From Planctomicrobium piriforme (GTDB lineage Bacteria > Planctomycetota > Planctomycetia > Planctomycetales > Planctomycetaceae): DNA of 64,000 bases. Location: NCBI GenBank assembly GCA_945860955.1, contig CAMATH010000012.1, forward strand, positions 1 through 64,000, in the 5' to 3' direction. The notes under the pieces are model-generated. The model saw only the letters and a program-made list of their open reading frames with translations. It was not told the origin of the DNA and ran no database searches. Positions 45,062-53,003 of the stretch are shown here, piece after piece. The first letter of the stretch is position 1, and every line of letters begins with the position of its first letter. The translations under genes were made by a program, and so were the position numbers.

Positions 45062-46351
45062 TCACGCCTCGGGAAGATCATCGTCTTCATTGCGGCGCGG
45101 AGGCCGGGACTTGCGTCCTGCCGGTGGGTTCTTGCTGAAGGGACGTTTGACCGCCGGAGGTCCGGAGTCGGCCGATCCCGTCTGGCCCGGTCGACCACGT
45201 CCGACCGGCCTTCCCGGCCGCTCGGCGGGCTTGCGTTCCCGATTCGAACGAGGAGCCGCTTCGCCGTCGTCGCTGTCCCGTTTCCGCGAGCGCGGAGGGG
45301 CCATGTCGTCCGTCGCTGGCGATCGCTGGAATCCCTTTCGCAAGACGATGAATTCGTCTTCCTTTTTGGGTTCAGGACGTCGCGCCCCTCCTTCCGCGGG
45401 TCGGCGCGCCGCTGTCGGCTTGCCACGCCGGGCGGCACCTGAATAGCGCCCCTCTCCCGACGTTCGACCACCCGAGGCAGAACGACCAGAGGAAGAAGTC
45501 CGGGCTCCTCCTGTGGCACGACCCCGCCCTGCCGCCGCTCCGCGTGTCGGTCGACGGCCCGGCTTGCCGCCCGCCTTTTCCCCCGGCTTCTTCCTGCCTT
45601 CGGGGCGTGTTCGACCCGAAGCCAATTTGTGCAGATCGCGGATTTCTTCCCCCGAAAGCCGCCGATGCTCACCCAGCGGCAATTCGCCCAGCCGCAACGG
45701 CCCCAGTCCGACGCGCGTCAACCGCTGCACCTTGTGACCCACCTTGGCGAGCAGGCGGCGGATTTCGCGGTTCTGCCCTTCCGTGAGTACGATCTCCAGC
45801 ATTGCGCTGTGCCCTTTGGCCTTTACCAGTCGCGCGGCCTTGGCGGCGAACCGCCCTTCGCTGAAGTACATCCCCTCCTGCAATTGCTCAACGATTTCCT
45901 TCGAGGGGACGCCGGCGACCTGCACGCGGTAAATCTTCTCGACTCGGAATTTCGGGTGCGCCATCCGATGAGCAAGATCGCCATCGTTGGTGACCAGCAA
46001 CAACCCCTCGCTGTTTTCATCCAGCCTTCCGACGGTGAACAACCGCTCGCTCGACTTGGGAAACAGATCGGTCACCCGCGCCCGCCCCTCGGGATCCCGG
46101 TTTGTACACAGGATCCCGGTCGGCTTGTTGAGCATGTAGTACACCTTGCGGGCGATCTTCACACGCTCGCCATCCAGGCGCACGTCCTGCGTCTCGGGGT
46201 TCACTTTCGCCCCCAGTTCCGTCACGGTTTTCCCGTCGACCGTCACCCGCCCGGTGGTGATGTACTCTTCGGAGTGGCGCCGGGAACTGATCCCCGCCAT
46301 CGCCAGCAGTCGTTGCAACCGCACCAGCTCATTATTTTCGTCGTCGCTCAT
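45062..46351 (-). CDS. RluB-type 23S rRNA pseudouridine synthase with long basic Gly/Arg tail
   Basis: The ATG at 46351 gives 429 residues; codons upstream add 22 residues of no likeness. The S4 domain comes first (VRLQRLLAMAGISSRRHSEE), then the RsuA/RluB catalytic core with Asp in VGRLDENSEGLLLVTNDGDL and the RNA-binding NREIRRLLAKVGHKVQRL. These enzymes turn a uridine near the peptidyl-transferase centre into pseudouridine. The core ends near residue 245. The remaining about 180 residues are Arg/Gly/Pro/Lys-rich with RGG- and GRP-type repeats, not present in E. coli RluB, and probably form an RNA-binding disordered tail. Confidence 0.9.
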   Translation of the reverse strand: MSDDENNELVRLQRLLAMAGISSRRHSEEYITTGRVTVDGKTVTELGAKVNPETQDVRLDGERVKIARKVYYMLNKPTGILCTNRDPEGRARVTDLFPKSSERLFTVGRLDENSEGLLLVTNDGDLAHRMAHPKFRVEKIYRVQVAGVPSKEIVEQLQEGMYFSEGRFAAKAARLVKAKGHSAMLEIVLTEGQNREIRRLLAKVGHKVQRLTRVGLGPLRLGELPLGEHRRLSGEEIRDLHKLASGRTRPEGRKKPGEKAGGKPGRRPTRGAAAGRGRATGGARTSSSGRSASGGRTSGEGRYSGAARRGKPTAARRPAEGGARRPEPKKEDEFIVLRKGFQRSPATDDMAPPRSRKRDSDDGEAAPRSNRERKPAERPGRPVGRGRPGQTGSADSGPPAVKRPFSKNPPAGRKSRPPRRNEDDDLPEA

Positions 46352-46454
46352 GCCATTATCGTCGCATGTTCCCGGCGGATTGAACAGTGTTTCGTAAGAA
46401 TTAGGATTGCATTGCACACAAATTCCCCGTGAATCGCGTCCACGGGACCGCGTC

Positions 46455-46488
46455 GAGGGTAACGTGGATCAAAATCCACGTTACCCTC
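46455..46488. terminator. 15-bp perfect hairpin between aquaporin and pseudouridine synthase genes
   Basis: Arms 46455-46469 and 46474-46488 pair without mismatch around a 4-base loop. It is placed 41 bases past the aquaporin stop (minus strand), where a terminator would be, but no T-run follows on that strand. It could also shape the leader of the pseudouridine synthase mRNA. Confidence 0.5.
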
Positions 46489-46529
46489 CTTAGAATCTCA
46501 ACGAATTCACGAATGCTCTGGGGGCGACG

Positions 46530-47261
46530 TTAGTTCTTCTTGCTGAAGAACGTGTTCGTCACAAAACCGGCGAGGGCGGCACCCAGGATCGGCGCGAGCC
46601 AGAACAGCCAGAGTTGGGGAATCGTGTCACCGCCGACAAACAGCGCCGGCCCGGTGCTGCGTGCGGGGTTCACCGACAGGTTGGTGACCGGAATCCCGAT
46701 CAGGTGAATCAGCGTCAGTCCCAGACCGATCGGAATCGGAGCAAAGCCGGCCGGTGCGCGGGAATCGGTCGCACCCAAAATGATCAGCAGGAAGAAGAAC
46801 GTCAGCACCACCTCGGCGACGAAACACTGCACCATGCCGTATCCGCCGGGGGAGAGATCGCCGTACCCGTTCGTGGCGAAGGCACCCGCCCCTTCACCCA
46901 CCGACCAGCCCGCTTTTCCGCTGGCGATGAAGTACAGAACCGCCGAGCCGGCGATCGCTCCCGCCACCTGGGCGACGATGTACGGCAACAGTTCCTTCGC
47001 GGGAAACCGGCCACCCACACACAAACCGACCGAAACCGCGGGGTTCAGATGGCACCCCGAAATGTGGCCGACCGTATACGCCATGCTGAGAACCGTCAGC
47101 CCGAACGCCAGCGAAACTCCGACGAACGCGATTCCCAGGTTGATGGGAGTCGAACCGTTTGTTGTGATGAAATTCGCCGCGAGGACGGCGCTGCCGCATC
47201 CTCCGAAGACCAGCCAGAATGTTCCCAGAACTTCGGCGGCAATCCGATTCGGTAACTGCAT
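46530..47261 (-). CDS. aqpZ: Aquaporin Z-like MIP channel
   Basis: This 243-residue protein has six membrane helices and the two NPA boxes: [10 protein letters not shown] after HISGC, and SVNPARSTG after GIPVTN. The Phe/His/Arg pattern of the water filter is largely kept: the His in [11 protein letters not shown] and the Arg in NPAR. The residue three before the second NPA, Thr183 in E. coli AqpZ, is Leu here. The protein conducts water, and a change in that filter position may alter side permeability. It stands alone between genes of the same strand and has a hairpin after its stop. Confidence 0.9.
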   Translation of the reverse strand: MQLPNRIAAEVLGTFWLVFGGCGSAVLAANFITTNGSTPINLGIAFVGVSLAFGLTVLSMAYTVGHISGCHLNPAVSVGLCVGGRFPAKELLPYIVAQVAGAIAGSAVLYFIASGKAGWSVGEGAGAFATNGYGDLSPGGYGMVQCFVAEVVLTFFFLLIILGATDSRAPAGFAPIPIGLGLTLIHLIGIPVTNLSVNPARSTGPALFVGGDTIPQLWLFWLAPILGAALAGFVTNTFFSKKN

Positions 47262-47475
47262 TTGTAGAACTCCATGATTGAGTGGATGGAAGCGGGGGCA
47301 ACGGGGTGAGCAACCACCCTGCGATTACTTTAGAACACCAATCCAGTGTTGGTCGCCAAAGTATCATTCCGCACCAGGAAATCCCGGCTGCGGAGACGGT
47401 CGTTGCCGTCGAGGGCCTGACGACCGCGAAATACTACCACGCCCCCAAACTTCCCTCAACCTGCCGAGTCAAATT

Positions 47476-48849
47476 CTACAGCAATTCACGAATCGGCTCC
47501 CCTTCCGACAACGGTGTCGGTCTCCCGTCGACCGTGTGGAAGGTGATTTCCCGGGAGTTGTACCCCAGGGCGGCGAACACCGTCGCATGGATATCCGCCG
47601 GAGTCACGGGCCGGTCTTTCGGCACGCCCCCGATACTGTCGGACGCCCCCACAATCTGACCGCCGCGAATTCCACCACCCGCCAGCACCACGGAGTAACA
47701 CTGGGGCCAATGGTCGCGCCCCGCCTTTTTGTTGATCATCGGCGTGCGGCCAAAATCCCCCATCCAGACCACCAGGGTCGTATCGAGCAGGCCCCGCTCC
47801 TCGAGATCGTCAAGCAGCGCGACATAGGCCTTCTGCATCGGCGGCACCAGATTCTTTTTCATCCGGTTGAAGTTGTCTTCGTGGGTGTCCCAGATAATGC
47901 TGCGGCCGTTGACCGTGGTCACAAACGGCACTCCCGCCTCCACCAGCCGACGGGCCAGCAGGTGCGATTGTCCCCAGGAATGCCGACCGTACCGCTCACG
48001 CACCTCGGCGGGCTCTTGCGAAAGATCAAACGCGCGGGCGGCGTCGCCCGAGTACACCATCGAAGCGGCTCGGGCATGGAAGACATCATGCGAGGCGGCC
48101 AGGCTCGCGACAATGGGCTGCCCCCGTTCGGTGAATCGCTGGTTCAACGACTGCCGTTCTTCAAAGCGGTCGCGCGTCAGACCGTCGACCAAACCCAGAT
48201 TGCGGACCTTGAAATCCGCCGCGTTGGGGTCGGCATCCAACACAAACGGGTCATAGCGCACACCAAGACAACCGCCATATTGCCCGGGGGTGATGTAAAC
48301 CGTGCTGTCGCAGTGAGGGTAAGGGGTGATCACATAGGGAGGGACGCTTCCCGAGTAGCCATCCCGCTGCGCCAGCCAGCCGACGAGCGTTCCAAAACTG
48401 GGGTAATCGCTGGGAGCCGGGTTGATGAGCGTGCTGTCCATTTTGTACGGCCGCCCGACAATCGACCACGCCATGCCGGAATTGTGACCGCCATGCGTGT
48501 GATGCACGGTCCGCACGACCGCCAGCTTGCCCGCCCGTTGGGCGAGGTCGGGAATCAGTTCGGTGAACTGCATTCCCGGAACGGCGGTCTCGATGGTCGC
48601 GAATTCGCCCCGGACGGTGTCGGTCGCCAGTGGCTTCGGGTCGAACAGGTCGAGATGACTCGGCGCGCCGCAATTGAAAATCAAAATCACCGACTTCGCC
48701 TTACCCGCCCGAGGAGCCGCCAGGACTTTGGCCCCGCTTCCCAGCCCCAGTGACGCCGCCCCCGCCATGGTCCCTCGCAACAGCGACCGCCGGGAAAATG
48801 GCGACTCGGTTGACTCAGGACGGAAAGACGACGGAACTGAAATCGACAT
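47476..48849 (-). CDS. Tat-exported DUF1501 protein
   Basis: This 457-residue protein has a twin-arginine signal (SRRSLLRGTMAGAASLGLG). The DUF1501 fold, related to sulfatase/alkaline phosphatase-type enzymes, follows: KSVILIFNCGAPSHLDLFDPKP, HHTHGGHNSGMAWSIVGRPY, TTVNGRSIIWDTHEDNFNRM, TTLVVWMGDFGRTPMINKKAGRDHWPQCYSV in two parts, and a closing DIHATVFAALGYNSREITF. These proteins are numerous in planctomycetes, often beside DUF1549/DUF1553 cytochrome-like genes; none is seen here. The role is unknown and the location is periplasmic. Confidence 0.9.
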   Translation of the reverse strand: MSISVPSSFRPESTESPFSRRSLLRGTMAGAASLGLGSGAKVLAAPRAGKAKSVILIFNCGAPSHLDLFDPKPLATDTVRGEFATIETAVPGMQFTELIPDLAQRAGKLAVVRTVHHTHGGHNSGMAWSIVGRPYKMDSTLINPAPSDYPSFGTLVGWLAQRDGYSGSVPPYVITPYPHCDSTVYITPGQYGGCLGVRYDPFVLDADPNAADFKVRNLGLVDGLTRDRFEERQSLNQRFTERGQPIVASLAASHDVFHARAASMVYSGDAARAFDLSQEPAEVRERYGRHSWGQSHLLARRLVEAGVPFVTTVNGRSIIWDTHEDNFNRMKKNLVPPMQKAYVALLDDLEERGLLDTTLVVWMGDFGRTPMINKKAGRDHWPQCYSVVLAGGGIRGGQIVGASDSIGGVPKDRPVTPADIHATVFAALGYNSREITFHTVDGRPTPLSEGEPIRELL

Positions 48850-49083
48850 CGCAACACCCTTCCACGCTCTGCATCAACAATGGTTGATCTGAAACCATCG
48901 TAGCGGGAGAGTGGGGGGAACACAAACCCAATTGAACGCACAGCCTCGCCCGGCAGGAACTGGTCAGAACCTGTCGAAAGGGGATTCCGTCGTTTTGGGG
49001 AGTTCCTCGCGGCGTAGCCGCCATTTCACCCCAAGCCGGAAGGGGTCTTGCGAAAGCCGTATGGCGGCTGGTGTTGGCGACGG

Positions 49084-49108
49084 CCCCATCCGCCTTGAGC
49101 GGATGGGG
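49084..49108. repeat. REP-like hairpin unit 1
   Basis: A perfect 10-bp stem, CCCCATCCGC with GCGGATGGGG, closes a 5-base loop CTTGA. The same core CCCCATCC-x-CCTTG recurs in units 2 and 3. Confidence 0.7.
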
Positions 49109-49151
49109 AGAAAGATCGATGGCTAGCTCCAAAACCATATTGCGCAGTCCA

Positions 49152-49188
49152 GACCCCATCCACCTTGTGTGGATCGGTGAATCAGATC
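49152..49188 (+). repeat. REP-like unit 2 (37 bp)
   Basis: Its reverse complement matches unit 3 at 35 of 37 positions, so the two form a long inverted repeat 172 bases apart. The inner part can fold as a hairpin (ATCCAC with GTGGAT around CTTGT). Confidence 0.75.
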
Positions 49189-49360
49189 TTCGCTCTGTCT
49201 GCCGCACACGACGTCGGTCACCAAGTCAACCGACCCACAGGCGATGTCGCGCGTTTTGCGAGGCATGAATGCGATCCGCGTTCCCAGCGACGATTGGCGA
49301 TCAATCTCATTGCGATCCGGACGGGTCCAATTTGACGCCAATCTTGCCTGGCCGAGCGAG

Positions 49361-49397
49361 GATCTCATTCACCAATCCACACAAGGTGGATGGGGTC
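49361..49397 (-). repeat. REP-like unit 3 (37 bp, inverted to unit 2)
   Basis: It reads GATCTCATTCACC, then a short hairpin, then GGATGGGGTC. It is inverted relative to unit 2 with two mismatches, and direct relative to unit 4. Confidence 0.75.
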
Positions 49398-49433
49398 TTG
49401 CTCGGTAGAGAGGGGGGCATTTTTCTAGCTGCC

Positions 49434-49469
49434 GATCTCATTCACCATCCGGGCGAGTCGGATGGGGTC
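49434..49469 (-). repeat. REP-like unit 4 (36 bp)
   Basis: It shares with unit 3 the 5' GATCTCATTCACC and the 3' GGATGGGGTC, while the middle differs (CCATCCG GGCGAGT CGGATGG). The stem is kept although its bases changed, a sign of paired change. Confidence 0.7.
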
Positions 49470-49538
49470 TGGGGACGCGAATCGTCTGATTTGACGCTGT
49501 ACGCTGTATACGTTTGCCGCGTAGAGCCCTCCCGCGGT

Positions 49539-51455
49539 TCATCCCTCCGGATCGTCAATCAACTCCAGAAACGGATCCAACCCCATCCCCACATGGTTCT
49601 TGAACCGCTGGTCTTCCTGCTTCAGCATCAGTTTACGATTCTTCAGGTGCAGTTTTTCGAGCCGTCGTTGAGAGCGTTCAAAGATCTTCAGGAAGTCGGC
49701 GGGAAGTTCTCCACGTCCCAGGGCGGCGGCCCGGGATTGGTGTTTCTTCAGCTCGGAGGGAGTCAGGCCGGCGAGCAGCTCGTCCTCGAGTGAGACGAAG
49801 AACTGAAAACTGCCGGGGTCTCCCTGGCGGGCCGACCGCCCCACGAGCTGGCGGTCGATTCGGGCCGAGCTGTGCATTTCGGTCGCGATCACATGCAGAC
49901 CGCCGTTCGCCTTCACATCGTCATCCAACAGAATGTCCGTTCCGCGTCCCGCCATGTTGGTGGCGATGGTCACTTTCCCCGCGCGGCCCGCGTGTGAGAC
50001 GATCGCCGCCTCTTCGCTCAGTTTACGAGCATTGAGCAACTGGTGGATGACGTTGCGGTCATGAAGCTGCGCGCTCAGACTCTCGGACGCCGCCACCGAC
50101 GGGGTGCCAATCAAAATCGCGCGGCCTTGGGCGACGAGCCGTTCGATTTCTTCAACCACCGCCTGGGTCTTCTCGCGCCAGGTGGTGAAGACCCGCGACG
50201 GAAACCCCTTTCGAATGCACGGCTTGTGAGTCGGGACGATCGAGACCCGCAAGCGATATGTCTTTTTCACTTCCTTCCGCACCGACCAGCCGGTTCCGGT
50301 CATCCCTCCCAGGAAGGTGTACTGTCGAAAGAAGCGCTGGACGGTCACCTGGGCCGCCGCCATGGTCCGATCGGTGATCGGAATCACCTCTTTGGCTTCA
50401 ATCGCCTGGTGCAGCCCTTGCTGCCACTTGCGGCCTTCCATCATCCGGCCAGTCGACTCATCAATGATCTGAACTTCTTCGTCTTCATTGATGACGTAAT
50501 CGCGGTCGCGGACAAAACCAAACTGCGCCGTCAGCGCCCGCTCCACCTGTCGATACATCTGTTCCGGTTCATGCCGGCCGACCAGTGCGGGCCGGGGGGA
50601 GAGCAGCACCTTCCGGCAACCCGACTCAGTCAGCACCGCGTCCCGTTTGTGCGGGTCGTACTGGAAATGTTCTTCGGAAACGAGAGTGGGGGCGATGGCG
50701 GCACCCCATTTGTAAAGGGCCAGAAACGCCGGGGGGGTTGCTTCTTCGGTGGAGATGATCAGCGGGGTTCGGGCGTCGTCGATCAGCACGCTGTCGGCTT
50801 CGTCGACCAGGGCGAAGTAGTGGCCGCGCTGGACGGGGCGCTCGGCGGTCGCCGCCCGTTCGGGAGAGGCGGCGTCGTCCATCCGCAGACGGTCACGCAG
50901 AAAGTCGAAGCCGAGTTCTTTGGCGGTGCCGTAGGTGACATCCCGGCTGTAATGGGCCCGCCGTTCGTCGGTCGATTGCGGTGTCTGGATGCAGCCGACC
51001 GTCATGGACAAGAGTTCGAATGCGGGACGATTGAGGTCGGCGTCACGAAAGGCGAGGTAGTCGTTGACCGTGATGACGTGGCAACCTCGACCGGGAAGTG
51101 CCCGCAGGTAGGCGGGAAGGACGGCGGTGAGGGTTTTTCCCTCGCCCGTCTGCATCTCAGCGAGACCCGCGTCGAAAATGGCGATGGCGCCGGCGATTTG
51201 GACGGGGTAGTGGGCCATCTTCAAGGATCGGCGACACGCTTCCCGCATCAGAGCGTAGGCTTTGGGCAACAGCTCCTTGAGTTCGGCTCCGGATCGGGCG
51301 AGCCATTTGAGGTCGATCCCGCGCAGTCGGAGTTCTTCGTCCGACACCGAGGTCAACGCATCGGAGTCGGCGATGATTTGCGAGACCAGTTGGTCGCGCC
51401 GGGCGGCGGAACCCGGGAGGTATCGGCCGGCGATGTTTCGAATTCGCGAAAACAT
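49539..51455 (-). CDS. SecA-like preprotein translocase ATPase, C-terminally shortened
   Basis: The ATG at 51455 gives 638 residues. The DEAD motor is complete: the Walker A region MQTGEGKT, DEAD-type VDEADSVLIDDARTPLI, the long peptide-crosslinking region with DEEVQIIDESTGRMM, MTGTGWSVRKEV, and the second motor half with IATNMAGRGTDILLDD and QLVGRSARQGDPGS. It ends soon after the second motor domain, in a lysine-rich helix (LEKLHLKNRKLMLKQ). Most of the scaffold, wing and C-terminal zinc-finger region of the normal about 900-residue SecA is absent. It is therefore an accessory SecA-type ATPase, not the housekeeping one. A partner or substrate is not evident; the next genes are DUF3467 and a small exported protein. 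Confidence 0.85.
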   Translation of the reverse strand: MFSRIRNIAGRYLPGSAARRDQLVSQIIADSDALTSVSDEELRLRGIDLKWLARSGAELKELLPKAYALMREACRRSLKMAHYPVQIAGAIAIFDAGLAEMQTGEGKTLTAVLPAYLRALPGRGCHVITVNDYLAFRDADLNRPAFELLSMTVGCIQTPQSTDERRAHYSRDVTYGTAKELGFDFLRDRLRMDDAASPERAATAERPVQRGHYFALVDEADSVLIDDARTPLIISTEEATPPAFLALYKWGAAIAPTLVSEEHFQYDPHKRDAVLTESGCRKVLLSPRPALVGRHEPEQMYRQVERALTAQFGFVRDRDYVINEDEEVQIIDESTGRMMEGRKWQQGLHQAIEAKEVIPITDRTMAAAQVTVQRFFRQYTFLGGMTGTGWSVRKEVKKTYRLRVSIVPTHKPCIRKGFPSRVFTTWREKTQAVVEEIERLVAQGRAILIGTPSVAASESLSAQLHDRNVIHQLLNARKLSEEAAIVSHAGRAGKVTIATNMAGRGTDILLDDDVKANGGLHVIATEMHSSARIDRQLVGRSARQGDPGSFQFFVSLEDELLAGLTPSELKKHQSRAAALGRGELPADFLKIFERSQRRLEKLHLKNRKLMLKQEDQRFKNHVGMGLDPFLELIDDPEG

Positions 51456-51470
51456 GTTTTTGACCCCTAC

Positions 51471-51502
51471 ACAAAGAGCCGCCCTCACGGCGAGGGCGGC
51501 TC
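51471..51502 (-). terminator. Hairpin between the DUF3467 and SecA-like genes
   Basis: On the minus strand a perfect 10-bp stem (51493-51502 with 51476-51485, loop of 7) is followed by TTTGT. It lies 29 bases after the DUF3467 stop and 20 bases before the SecA-like ATG, so it can act as terminator or attenuator of read-through. Confidence 0.6.
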
Positions 51503-51531
51503 TGGAATTCTCTGTGCATCGAGCGAACCGC

Positions 51532-51885
51532 TTAGCGGCTCGTCGTTCCGCCAGCGGGGGTTTGGACGACCCGCTTCATGATGTCGATCTGGAGTTCGCC
51601 AAACGCCGTTTCGTGACGTTTCAGCGAGGCCCCCAGTGTGAGGAACAGGCGCTTGGCGGTGTAGTAATTCATGACCAGGCGCTGATCGACTTTGACGGGA
51701 TGGGTGGGATTTCCCATCGGTTCGGTGTTGAGCCCGAAATCGAGGATCAATTCCTCGGGCGATCCGGTCACCCGCGCGAAATTCGTGTAGATCGGCTCCA
51801 GGTTGGCTGGTTCGATCGTCGGCTGAATCGGTGGGTTGCCTTGTTGGGGGGCGGGACGCTGTTCGGGGCTCGGTTCGGTCGCCAT
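51532..51885 (-). CDS. DUF3467 domain protein
   Basis: This 117-residue protein has a proline/glutamine-rich start followed by the DUF3467 core: IYTNFARVTGSPEELILDFG, VKVDQRLVMNYYTAKRLFLT and HETAFGELQIDIMKRV. The family is widespread in planctomycetes and some other bacteria and its function is unknown. It has no signal peptide and is cytoplasmic. It lies between a small exported protein and the SecA-like gene on the same strand, with a hairpin after it. Confidence 0.88.
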   Translation of the reverse strand: MATEPSPEQRPAPQQGNPPIQPTIEPANLEPIYTNFARVTGSPEELILDFGLNTEPMGNPTHPVKVDQRLVMNYYTAKRLFLTLGASLKRHETAFGELQIDIMKRVVQTPAGGTTSR

Positions 51886-51912
51886 CGAGGGCTCTCCTTC
51901 TTTGTCGAAACT

Positions 51913-52347
51913 TTAACGATACTGAATGACAGCGGGTCCAGGACTGACCGCTGACGGCCCATAGTTATACCGAATTGCGCCACCAGCGGGAGGGTACCCG
52001 TAGGGAGAACCAAAACTCTCCCCCGGCCCACCCTGGGGCGAACCGCCGAAGGGATTGGTGTAGGCGTTGGGAGCCGCTCCTGGGCCGGCGTACTGCTCAA
52101 GTTCCGGCGGAATGGTCGCAATGCGGCGATAAGGGCGCGTCACCTTGCGCCAGGTGTACACGCTTTGCAGTTTCAGATGCCTGCAAATCGCGTAACCCAG
52201 CGGAGGCTTGGTGGCGCACGCCTGACAGTCGTCATCACAGTCGACTTCAGTGTAGCGCTGTCCAGCGAACGCGGGAACCCCCAGGGCCAGGAAAGCGGCG
52301 AAAGCGGCACCCGCAAGCCCGCGACGTAAAACCGAATGAGTGAACAT
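51913..52347 (-). CDS. Small exported Cys- and Gly/Pro-rich protein, unknown
   Basis: This 144-residue protein has a clear signal peptide (RRGLAGAAFAAFLALGVPAFAGQ). The mature part starts with a four-Cys stretch (VDCDDDCQACATKPPLGYAIC) and a basic segment (TWRKVTRPYRRI). A Gly/Pro/Tyr-rich tail of about 60 residues ends it. No family name is known to me; the pattern occurs in planctomycete exported proteins. It lies 27 bases upstream of the DUF3467 gene and could be transcribed with it. Confidence 0.7.
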   Translation of the reverse strand: MFTHSVLRRGLAGAAFAAFLALGVPAFAGQRYTEVDCDDDCQACATKPPLGYAICRHLKLQSVYTWRKVTRPYRRIATIPPELEQYAGPGAAPNAYTNPFGGSPQGGPGESFGSPYGYPPAGGAIRYNYGPSAVSPGPAVIQYR

Positions 52348-53003
52348 TGTTCAGTGTCTCCCCTTCCGTGAGGAATGTCTGAAACGCGTGGAACGGTTAG
52401 GAATGAAATTCGGAAAAATCCACCCTTCTGGCATAGCCGAAGCGGTGGTATTGTCGGAATTCCTGGACAATTCCACCCCACATCGCCGCTACAGCCAGAA
52501 CAGGCGTCAGGGTCAACCAATCCCGGCATTGCCGAACCGGTCGCTCCGGATCTGCGGCGCGAAGGAATTACAGCGAGGGGCGACGATTCGGTGAGTTTGA
52601 ACGCTTGCGGGGGTCGATCGAATGAGGCGACTGGATGGAGTCCACCCAATCTGGGAGGTTCTCCAGGCGGTGTGGGAAAACACCGCTCACAATCGAGGGA
52701 TCGAGACGCCGGTCGGGCCAGGATGCCAAGCTTGAGAAAATCATGAACTTGAGGGGGTATTCCCTTTCTGGACTCCCTCATAGTATTGCCGTCTCTCCCT
52801 GCAATTGCCTGAATTGCCGCGCAAATCCCCTCGCTGGCGCAGTCAAACCGGTCTCATCACGCAGAATTTGCGTGATGATTCCGCAACCGTGACTGGCCAA
52901 AATGGGTAATGTGGGCAGATTTCGCAACGGCGTCGGCGGAGCGGTGTTTGTACTTCTGGCGTTGCGTCCTGCCTTCCTCTGTTTGTGTCCGGAGTCCTGC
53001 GTC
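52348..53003. other. Divergent intergenic region before the giant gene
   Basis: These 656 bases separate the small exported protein (minus) from the giant gene (plus). No coding frame has support. One 7-bp hairpin lies at 52857-52875. A CCGGAG sequence stands about 12 bases before the giant gene ATG. The promoter must lie here, but no clear -35/-10 pair can be named. Confidence 0.5.

Larger units (their letters stand above)
48850..49538. other. 689-base intergenic region with a palindromic repeat cluster
   Basis: No gene is supported here. Four related hairpin units at 49084, 49152, 49361 and 49434 make up most of its structure (listed separately). The rest is GC-rich without a coding signal. 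The SecA-like and DUF1501 genes are both on the minus strand, so this is the 3' side of the former and the 5' side of the latter. Confidence 0.6.

Noticed and set aside
47278-48753. 491-codon plus-strand frame opposite the DUF1501 gene
   Set aside because: DUF1501 motifs and a Tat signal support the minus strand; the plus frame has none.
50043-51581. 512-codon plus-strand frame opposite the SecA-like gene
   Set aside because: SecA motor motifs support the minus strand.
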